Below the pieces are notes generated by a model, which saw only the letters and a program-made list of their open reading frames with translations, did no database searches and was not told the origin of the DNA. Below, one piece after another: positions 16,283 to 17,257 of a stretch of DNA of 17,257 nt (the stretch's first letter is position 1; every line of letters starts with the position of its first letter). The position numbers and the translations under genes are program-made. This DNA is from CAXRBC01 sp041158045 (lineage in GTDB: Bacteria > Actinomycetota > Acidimicrobiia > Acidimicrobiales > Ilumatobacteraceae): positions 1 to 17,257 of the forward strand of contig JBEBCD010000075.1 of the NCBI GenBank assembly GCA_041158045.1, in the 5' to 3' direction.

Positions 16283-17257
<975 letters not shown>

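Overview
This is high-GC, gene-dense DNA of the kind found in Actinomycetota. The strongest evidence is gene order. On the minus strand, argS-lysA-hom-thrC-rho-(unknown)-prfA-prmC follows the conserved actinobacterial block known from Mycobacterium tuberculosis (argS-lysA-thrA-thrC-thrB-rho-rpmE-prfA-hemK), but thrB and rpmE are missing. GTG starts (8 of 14 visible starts), an Arg/Gly/Asp-rich insert in Rho and TANNNT -10 elements placed for leaderless transcription also fit. A deep branch such as Acidimicrobiia or Thermoleophilia is possible; the window does not settle it.

Layout. 1-406 (-): start of an acyltransferase-3 membrane protein that runs off the left edge. 452-2053 (+): a thiolase-like protein without the catalytic cysteines, divergent from it. 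2084-12779 (-): the housekeeping block, reading right to left argS, lysA, hom, thrC, rho, a 329-residue protein of unknown function, prfA, prmC. 12873-12944 (+): tRNA-Arg(CCG), divergent from argS. 12945-13670 (-): class I methyltransferase. 13710-14639 (-): nucleoside hydrolase. 14682-15326 (+): BioY biotin transporter. 15293-17257 (-): two oligopeptide-type ABC ATPases, the upstream one cut by the right edge.

How the genes work together. LysA makes lysine, while Hom and ThrC make homoserine and threonine from the same aspartate semialdehyde branch point; the homoserine kinase between them is not here. Rho terminates transcription. RF1 (prfA) terminates translation, and PrmC, translationally coupled to it, methylates its GGQ glutamine. 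ArgRS lies beside one of its own tRNAs. The two ATPases would power one peptide importer whose permeases should lie beyond the right edge.

No mobile element, CRISPR array or obvious new multi-gene system is visible. The most interesting signals are: (i) a repeated layout of stop codon, short GC stem-loop, TANNNT box 6-8 nt from the next start, seen at gaps inside the minus-strand gene train, plus similar boxes at divergent starts; (ii) the unknown gene in the rpmE position; (iii) a roughly 150-nt rho leader with a perfect palindrome at its predicted start and a perfect hairpin near the ribosome site; and (iv) the low-complexity insert of Rho. Coding or RNA genes cover nearly everything; the longest gap is the 225-bp rho leader region.
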